Assembly: GCA_032111745.1 (NCBI GenBank)
Contig: JAULUH010000304.1
Span: forward strand, 1-9,057
Direction: 5' to 3'
From: JAULUH01 sp032111745
Lineage (GTDB): Bacteria > Chloroflexota > Anaerolineae > JAAEKA01
DNA: 9,057 bases
Shown here one piece after another: positions 1 through 5,385 of this stretch; the first letter of the stretch is position 1, and the number at the start of each line of letters is the position of its first letter. The translations under genes were made by a program, and so were the position numbers. Under the pieces are notes generated by a model. The model saw only the letters and a list, made by a program, of their open reading frames with translations, ran no database searches and was not told the origin of the DNA.

Positions 1-495
1 TACACCTCGTGGGGGATCGCCAACGGGCAGCATCAGGTGGCCAACCACGAAGGTTTCGACGGGAGCGGGTATTACTACTACTCGGGCAACCTGCAGTCGT
101 TGATCGCGTGGAGCGGCGCGACCTTCTACTTTGGGCCGGTCCCGAATTCCAACAACGGCGAGAACAACTTCGTGCAGGGCAAGGGGAAGGCGATCGACCT
201 GCCGCAGGGGAACTTCGGCTGGCTGTATCTGGCCGGGGCTGGTGCGAACGGCAACCAGACGAACCAGGCGATGACGCTGACCTTCAGCGACGGCACGACG
301 GAGACCTGGACGCAGTCGTTCAGCGACTGGTGCGGGCCGCAGAGCTACGCGGGGGAGTCGATCATCCAGATGCAGCCGAACTGGGTGAACCAGGTGGGGA
401 ACGTGCACAGCCAGACGAACTATGTGTACGGCTACGCCTACCAGATCCCGGCGNNNNNNNNNNATGTGGGCATCTTGGGCATGGCGATGGTGTGA
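1..495 (+). CDS. 3' end of a surface-type protein; carbohydrate-binding-like C-terminal domain (5' truncated by window)
   Basis: The reading frame is open from base 1 and ends in TGA at 493-495, so the gene begins upstream of the window. A GTG at 37 could be mistaken for a start, but the residues before it (YTSWGIANGQHQ) align with YNAFGITTPPWQ in the internal domain of the next gene, so translation comes from further left. The visible part is one beta-rich domain of about 165 aa. It holds the motifs VANHEGFD, DGTTETWTQSFSDW, GPQSYAGES, YVYGYAYQIPA and a terminal VGILGMAMV. The pattern of DGTT, QS-x-x-DW, GE, YGY and SITLP resembles C-terminal beta-sandwich (galactose-binding-like) modules I associate with secreted bacterial glycosidases and peptidases. 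Carbohydrate binding is inferred, not shown. Ten Ns at 454-463 interrupt the frame. The sister copy suggests 40 real bases there, which also keeps frame. Nt 187-453 differ from 4999-5265 at only about 6 of 267 positions. Confidence 0.8.
   Translation, partial: YTSWGIANGQHQVANHEGFDGSGYYYYSGNLQSLIAWSGATFYFGPVPNSNNGENNFVQGKGKAIDLPQGNFGWLYLAGAGANGNQTNQAMTLTFSDGTTETWTQSFSDWCGPQSYAGESIIQMQPNWVNQVGNVHSQTNYVYGYAYQIPAXXXXVGILGMAMV
454..463. other. Assembly gap (10 Ns) inside a repeated region
   Basis: Ten consecutive Ns. Flanking bases align without indels to 4999-5265 on the left (offset 4812) and to 5306 onward on the right (offset 4842). The offset change of 30 implies that 40 bp (matching 5266-5305) were reduced to a 10-N placeholder. 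The missing bases should encode a segment like GKTLTSITLPNNS. Confidence 0.95.
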
Positions 496-543
496 GGATG
501 CGGGTGGCCGGCCTTTTGAAGTTTTATCTTTGGGGTTATCGCG
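496..543 (+). promoter_or_regulatory. Conserved 48-bp spacer, copy 1 (leader of the 1455-aa gene)
   Basis: This stretch lies exactly between the TGA of the upstream frame and the ATG at 544. It contains the 8-bp palindrome GGCCGGCC at 506-513, then a T-rich stretch unusual for this GC-rich DNA, then TTTGGGGTTATCGCG directly before the start. The GGGG run 8 nt before the ATG could act as a weak ribosome-binding site; no classical AGGAGG is present. The same 48 bp recur at 5338-5385 (1 difference) and 8525-8572 (4 differences). A promoter or translational leader role is inferred from conservation and position. No clear -35/-10 pair is visible. Confidence 0.5.
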
Positions 544-3500
544 ATGTTTGAATCCTTTCGGCGTGTGTTTGGGAAGCGTTTGTCCAACAGGTCTTGCCGG
601 CCAGCTTCCGTCCGGTGGTTAGCGCTGGAGTCGCTTGAGTCGCGTGTAGTACCAACAGCGGTGACGGACACTCAGGTTGTCAATCTTTACCGGATCTTCC
701 TGGACCGGGTGCCTGAGGCGCCGGCGCTGGCGGCGTGGAGCGGGGCTCTGGAATCTGGGCGGATCACGGTGGGGCAGATGACGGAGCGGATATTGCGGTC
801 GCCGGAACACACGGGTCGGGCGGTGACGGGGGCGTATGAGGCTTATTTGGGGCGCACGCCGGAATCGGTGGGCCTGACAGCCCATGCGGGTGCCATTCAG
901 CGCGGGGTGAGTCCGGAGCGGGTGGACGCCGCGATCCTGGGATCGCAGGAGTATTTTGGGCTGCAGGGTTCGGATAACACTGCGTTTGTGCAGGGACTGT
1001 ACCTGGATGTGTTGGGGCGCGAGGCTGATTCCGCCGGTCTGGAGGCGCATGTGGGGAGGCTGGCGCGGGGGGCATCGCGAACCGAGGTGGCGTATGCCTT
1101 TTTAACCGGTGGGGAGCGAGGCCGGCGGGTTGCGGGGGACGCTTACCGGGAAGCTCTGGGCCGTGAGGGAACGGAAGCGGAACTGGGCATGTGGGCCGGG
1201 GTGCTGGCGCGGGCGCCGGGCGGTTCGACGGCCGTGTGGGCCAGTGTGGCGGGTTCGCCTGAGGCTAACCGGAGTCTGTCATCTCCGAGCTTGGTTCATA
1301 ATCCGGTTCTGGCCACCAATGGGTTCCTTCGAGCCTCGCTTCCCAACCTGGTCCATACAAGCGACACGGGAGCATCGAATTCGGACAATGTGACGTTTGC
1401 CAGGACACCGGAGCTGACCGGCAGTGTGGACGGTTCGGTGAGCCAGGTGCAACTTTACATTGATGGAAGGGTTGCCGACCTGGTGCCGGTGGTGAGTGGC
1501 GTTTGGAATTACAAGGTGCCGGCGCAGAAGGCATTGGGCGCTGGAATCCACACCTTCCGGGTCCAACCGCTGGACAGCTCGGGCGGCAAGGCGGGATTGT
1601 TTTCCCATTTGCTGAGGGTGACGACGGTGACGGCGCCGCCGACCGCCACGACCGTTGGCCTGGCTCCGCAGTCGGATAGCGGCGCGCGGGGTGATGGGAT
1701 GACGACGGAAGCCGCTCCCACGCTTCGAGGGATCGCGTCGCCTGGTCTGCTGGTGGATGTGTCGATTGACGGCGTGGTCGCCGGTCGTGTGAAAGCCGAC
1801 GCCAAGACGGGCGTGTGGGAGTTCAAATCGCCGCGGCTTGCCAATGGTGTGCATGACATTGCCGCGGTGGCCGAGAATAACGCGGGGCTTCAAAGTTCCG
1901 CGAGGAGCTTCGAGCTCACGGTCAACGGCGAGAGGACCGTGGTGCTTGACGGGACGGACGGGAACACGGTCGAGCTGACGGCGTCGCATCTTCTGGGCCG
2001 GAACTCCCAGGGTTTTATCGTGACCCAGGTGGAGAGGGGCACGCTTCAGAGGTGGTCTGCGGCCAAGAATGACTGGGTCACCATTCCGAATGCTGGCTTG
2101 GCCACGGATGCGTCGACGCTGCAAAACGCCCCGCCGATTCGCCGGCTCGGCTATGACGAAGTGGTCCGCTGGACGCCTTCCAGTGGCGATCTCGGCGTGG
2201 GTCCGGCGTTTGCCATCATTCCATTGGACACGGCGGGCGGGCCGACCGCCCCGACCCCGGAGGCGGGAACGGTGCCCGGCCGGATCCGGAATCCGCAGAT
2301 CGACTTTACCGCCGGCGTGGGAACAATGCTGACCTGGGCCGCGCCGACTGACGGTTGCGGCTGCGGGAGCACCCGCTACTCTGTCGAGGTGACCCGGGAA
2401 GACGGCCAGACTCTTGTCTACAACGTGGCCTCCGGCGTCCGCGCCGTTTCAGTCGTCGAAGGCGGACGGGTGCTGCAAGCCGAGTTGTGGGGTGCCACCA
2501 AGTCGGGTGCGGGCGAGCGACGGTTCCACGACGCCGTCGTCGAGCAGCGGATCAAGAATCGACTCGCGTACAACGCGTTGACAGGTCTCTCTGTCATGCC
2601 CCTGGGGCTGGAAGCGAGAACGCAACTCGGGTGGAGCCCCACGGAGATCGCCGAACCCCAGTCCAGTTTCGTGCTCGGCGAGAGCCATGCCGATCTCGCC
2701 TATGTGGAGGTGCATGCACTCCCGGACGACGTCGAAGCGGCGCAGGGCTTGGAGGCCGGAAGTCTGCCGATCGTGTCGGCCGAATCCAACAAACTGACGG
2801 ACGCCCAGAAAGCGAAGCTCGAGGACAACCCGATTCTGGCCCGGAATCTGTTTCCCGGGACGGTCAACGGGCAGGTGCAGCCCGATCAGATGCGGGTCCA
2901 TTTTCAAGCCGGGGAGAAACTGCGGTTCGCCGGAAGCGTGCACCCCAGTGTCCGCAACCGAGCCACGATCGTGATCGAGGAAGCGCCGATTCTCGCGAAC
3001 AACTCGCTTGGTCATTGGTATGCAAAGGCGAGGATCCCGATCAGCGGGGACGGGGGCTTTTCACACGATCATGAGGTGCAATACGGCATGACCGCCGTGC
3101 GCGCCCGACTCGAGTTGGCGAATCCCCAGCCGCAGGCGGCCGCCCGCACGGTGAATGGCACGCTCTCGGTGGGATCCTCCGCCCCAACCTCACCCCCGAT
3201 CGTCTCCACCCCGATCACGCTGTCGTACAACGCGTTCGGCATCACCACGCCCCCGTGGCAGGTGGCGAACCACCAGGGCTTCGACCGCAACGGCAACTAC
3301 TACAACTCCGACTACACCGGCTCGAGCACGAGCAATCCCATCCCCGGCACACCTATCACCTACAACGGCATCGAGTTCCCGATCGGCCCGATCCCCACGA
3401 GCAACAGCCAGGTGGGGGGTAGCAGCGGACCATCGAACTTCGTCCAAGCCAGGGGGCAGACGATCACCGTTAGCGTCGATGCCGACAAGTCCGACTATCT

Positions 3501-4911
3501 CTACCTCGCTGGAGCGGCCTCCAACGGCAACCAGCTCTCGCAGAAGTTCACGCTCACGTTCACCGATGGAACGACTGAAACCTGGACCCAGTCCTTCACC
3601 GACTGGTCCAACAACGGTTCCAGCGCGAAGCCCCAGCCCTTCTCCGGGGAGTGGCTGCTTTCGACGCAGCCCGAACGCATCAATCAGGAGGGCGACCTGG
3701 TGGCCACTCCGGCCTATGTCTTCGCCTACGGCTACCACCTCCGCGGCAAGCAGCTGGCGAGCATCACGCTGCCGAACAACGAAAACGTCGGCATCCTGAG
3801 CGCCGTGGTGACGAAGTCCCCGGCGATCGCCATCGGGGAGGTCGAGTCGCTCGCCCTCGGTCAGATCAACCTGACGGGCGTCGACATCCTGCAGGTGACG
3901 ATCAGAAACGAGTCGAATATCGGGGCGGGAGGCGGGCCGCTCACGTTCTTCTTCGCCGACAACCCCGTTACGGGATCCGTCGCCACCCCCTCGCAGCCCG
4001 CGACCTACACGACGAAGCAGGTGACGGTGCCCATGGGGCAGCAGCAGACCATCACGTACGTGGGTCCTGATTCGACCAGTCAACTGAGCTTCTACGTCCA
4101 GAAGGAGGATGGCACGTGCGTCGGGCCGAACTGCAGCACCTACCTCCCCGACTGGAAGGATGGCTCGGGGCGGAGCAGTGATTTCGCCGCGAACATCAGC
4201 CCGTCGCTCAACTCGCAGGTGAAGTCCGGGCAGCACTGGACGATGACGATCCAGAACTCGGCGGAGGGATATTACGGTTACCTCGACTCCCCGAGCGGAC
4301 AGGGTCTGCCGAGTGCCAACGGAAACATCCCGGCGGGCGCCCAGTTCAAACTGATGACGCAAGCCGAGATCAACTCGCAGCCCCCCTGGGCCACGGCCCT
4401 CGAGGAGGCCGTCGGGATTCTCGTCGGTGTCGCCGTCTTGACCGTCGCCACCGGCGGCGTGGCTGATTTCTTCATTGCTGACGCGGAGGCGACCGGGACA
4501 ATCATCGATGGCTCGACAACGATCGTGGACGGAACGACCGATGGCTCGACGACGATTACGGTGAACGGGGAAGCCTCGGGTGCGATCGGCGAGGAGGGTG
4601 GTGGGCAGGTCGTGACCCAGTGGTACGAAAATCTGATCACCGACAGCTTCATCGGTGAGGCCACCGGAACCGGCGAGGGCGGGGTGTTTTTCGACGACGT
4701 CTCCATCATCGGCGAAGATGTTGAAGATGCAGACTCCGTGCTCGACGGCTCATGGTCCGAACTCGATGCCGAGTTCGACGCAGAGGTGGAGGTCGATATT
4801 GGGGCGGCGGAAGCGGCGGCGGAACAGCAGCAAATCATCGAAGCCCAGCGTGAGACGGATCGGATCAATGCGGCGATCAGGAAGGCACTGTTTTCGAAGG
4901 GTTTGTTCTAA
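544..4911 (+). CDS. Giant mosaic surface-type protein (LE-LE-R motif, DUF4214 x4, Ig-like, cadherin-like, carbohydrate-binding-like)
   Basis: 1455 aa, ATG at 544, TAA at 4909-4911. The start is supported because the same spacer and MFES start recur in two paralogues. Domains in order: basic N-terminus and LESLESRVVP (28-37); four DUF4214-like helical units (about 45-92, 93-145, 149-195, 197-240) with repeated LGR, GL and GS-x-E signatures; two bacterial Ig-like modules (about 282-362 and 366-461, the second with GVWEF and NGVHDIAAVAENNAG); a cadherin-like stretch (about 462-575, ending VRWTPSSGDLG); an FnIII-like stretch (about 588-658); a region I do not recognise; a relative of the 3' domain of the upstream gene (about 893-1090); another unrecognised region with a possible disulfide pair, C1192 and C1197; a hydrophobic segment at about 1290-1311; an acidic tail; and a final helical, charged end. 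No catalytic motif is visible. A structural or adhesive role outside the cytoplasm is inferred. Sequence up to nt 1290 is shared with the next gene; the rest is not. Antisense frames here are shadows. Confidence 0.9.
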   Translation: MFESFRRVFGKRLSNRSCRPASVRWLALESLESRVVPTAVTDTQVVNLYRIFLDRVPEAPALAAWSGALESGRITVGQMTERILRSPEHTGRAVTGAYEAYLGRTPESVGLTAHAGAIQRGVSPERVDAAILGSQEYFGLQGSDNTAFVQGLYLDVLGREADSAGLEAHVGRLARGASRTEVAYAFLTGGERGRRVAGDAYREALGREGTEAELGMWAGVLARAPGGSTAVWASVAGSPEANRSLSSPSLVHNPVLATNGFLRASLPNLVHTSDTGASNSDNVTFARTPELTGSVDGSVSQVQLYIDGRVADLVPVVSGVWNYKVPAQKALGAGIHTFRVQPLDSSGGKAGLFSHLLRVTTVTAPPTATTVGLAPQSDSGARGDGMTTEAAPTLRGIASPGLLVDVSIDGVVAGRVKADAKTGVWEFKSPRLANGVHDIAAVAENNAGLQSSARSFELTVNGERTVVLDGTDGNTVELTASHLLGRNSQGFIVTQVERGTLQRWSAAKNDWVTIPNAGLATDASTLQNAPPIRRLGYDEVVRWTPSSGDLGVGPAFAIIPLDTAGGPTAPTPEAGTVPGRIRNPQIDFTAGVGTMLTWAAPTDGCGCGSTRYSVEVTREDGQTLVYNVASGVRAVSVVEGGRVLQAELWGATKSGAGERRFHDAVVEQRIKNRLAYNALTGLSVMPLGLEARTQLGWSPTEIAEPQSSFVLGESHADLAYVEVHALPDDVEAAQGLEAGSLPIVSAESNKLTDAQKAKLEDNPILARNLFPGTVNGQVQPDQMRVHFQAGEKLRFAGSVHPSVRNRATIVIEEAPILANNSLGHWYAKARIPISGDGGFSHDHEVQYGMTAVRARLELANPQPQAAARTVNGTLSVGSSAPTSPPIVSTPITLSYNAFGITTPPWQVANHQGFDRNGNYYNSDYTGSSTSNPIPGTPITYNGIEFPIGPIPTSNSQVGGSSGPSNFVQARGQTITVSVDADKSDYLYLAGAASNGNQLSQKFTLTFTDGTTETWTQSFTDWSNNGSSAKPQPFSGEWLLSTQPERINQEGDLVATPAYVFAYGYHLRGKQLASITLPNNENVGILSAVVTKSPAIAIGEVESLALGQINLTGVDILQVTIRNESNIGAGGGPLTFFFADNPVTGSVATPSQPATYTTKQVTVPMGQQQTITYVGPDSTSQLSFYVQKEDGTCVGPNCSTYLPDWKDGSGRSSDFAANISPSLNSQVKSGQHWTMTIQNSAEGYYGYLDSPSGQGLPSANGNIPAGAQFKLMTQAEINSQPPWATALEEAVGILVGVAVLTVATGGVADFFIADAEATGTIIDGSTTIVDGTTDGSTTITVNGEASGAIGEEGGGQVVTQWYENLITDSFIGEATGTGEGGVFFDDVSIIGEDVEDADSVLDGSWSELDAEFDAEVEVDIGAAEAAAEQQQIIEAQRETDRINAAIRKALFSKGLF
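3214..3816 (+). repeat. Internal diverged copy of the 3' carbohydrate-binding-like domain
   Basis: Codons for residues about 893-1090 of the 1455-aa protein match the domain at 1-495: TPPWQVANHQGFD against NGQHQVANHEGFD, LYLAGAASNGNQ against LYLAGAGANGNQ, DGTTETWTQSFTDW against DGTTETWTQSFSDW, and ITLPNNENVGIL against the sister copy's ITLPNNSNVGIL. It differs by an insertion after the DW motif (SNNGSSAKPQP region) and by many synonymous changes towards C-ending codons. It is therefore an old or separately acquired relative, not part of the recent duplication. Here the domain is internal and followed by about 365 more residues, whereas in the upstream gene it is C-terminal. Confidence 0.85.
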
Positions 4912-4998
4912 GAGGCGGGCGAGGCTGGGCATTAAGGCATGAACGGTGCAGAGCGGATATCGCGGGCCTGCTTCGTCAGGATGACGTTGGCCTTCGGC

Positions 4999-5337
4999 AA
5001 GGCGATCGACCTGCCGCAGGGGGACTTCGGCTGGCTGTACCTTGCCAGTGCTGGTGCGAACGGCAACCAGACGAACCAGGCGATGACGCTGACCTTCAGC
5101 GACGGCACGACGGAGACCTGGACGCAGTCGTTCAGCGACTGGTGCGGGCCGCAGAGCTACGCGGGCGAGTCGATCATCCAGATGCAGCCGAACTGGGTGA
5201 ACCAGGTGGGGAACGTGCACAGCCAGACGAACTATGTGTACGGCTACGCCTACCAGATCCCGGCGGGCAAGACATTGACCAGCATCACTCTGCCGAACAA
5301 TTCGAATGTGGGAATTTTGGGCATGGCGATGGTGTGA
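4999..5337 (+). pseudogene. 5'-truncated stub of the 3' carbohydrate-binding-like domain, copy 2 (open frame)
   Basis: From 4999 the sequence suddenly becomes nearly identical to nt 187 onward of the left-hand gene (KAIDLPQG through GILGMAMV and TGA at 5335-5337), but the first third of the domain is missing. The frame is fully open and could be translated from ATG 4939 (132 aa, with about 20 unrelated leading residues) or ATG 4981. Neither has a well-spaced ribosome-binding site. The stub is in the same frame as the 1455-aa gene but separated by two stops, TAA 4909 and TAA 4933. The 87 bp between (4912-4998) show nothing recognisable. I read it as the leftover 3' end of an ancestral gene whose middle was replaced. 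A functional small protein or a conserved leader cannot be excluded, because few changes have accumulated. Confidence 0.65.
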
Positions 5338-5385
5338 GGATGCGGGTGGCCGGCCTTTTGAAGTTTTATCTTTGGGGTTATTGCG
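5338..5385 (+). promoter_or_regulatory. Conserved 48-bp spacer, copy 2 (leader of the 917-aa gene)
   Basis: Identical to 496-543 except for one C-to-T change at 5382, three bases before the GCG that abuts the ATG. The palindrome GGCCGGCC lies at 5348-5355 and the T-rich and GGGG elements are intact. It sits between the stub's TGA and the start codon of the 917-aa gene. A regulatory role is inferred from position and conservation. Confidence 0.5.

Larger units (their letters stand above)
187..1290 (+). repeat. Direct repeat unit, copy 1 (3' domain end + spacer + DUF4214 head)
   Basis: Nt 187-1290 correspond to 4999-6132 with no indel other than the N gap (offset 4812 before it, 4842 after it). 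The shared block ends at the codons for LSSPS (1276-1290), after which the two proteins are unrelated. Confidence 0.85.

Noticed and set aside
506..535. GGCCGGCC followed by Ts as an intrinsic terminator
   Set aside because: The palindrome has no room for a loop and the T run is interrupted, so no stable hairpin plus U-tract can be drawn.
9..551. Open + strand frame of 180 codons over the left gene
   Set aside because: Shadow of the frame at 1-495. The frame-1 product has domain matches to other copies and this one has none.
1279..2124. 281-codon open frame on the minus strand
   Set aside because: Antisense to the Ig-like region; Arg/His/Pro-rich shadow with no recognisable motif.
3190..4362. 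390-codon open frame on the minus strand
   Set aside because: It overlaps the well-supported + strand gene, is rich in Arg/Gly/Asp/Val as expected for a shadow in GC-rich DNA, and shows no domain pattern.
4501..4565. Short repeat of GATGGCTCGAC-type sequence
   Set aside because: Only two imperfect copies encoding DGSTTI within an acidic tail; treated as protein low complexity, not a DNA repeat array.
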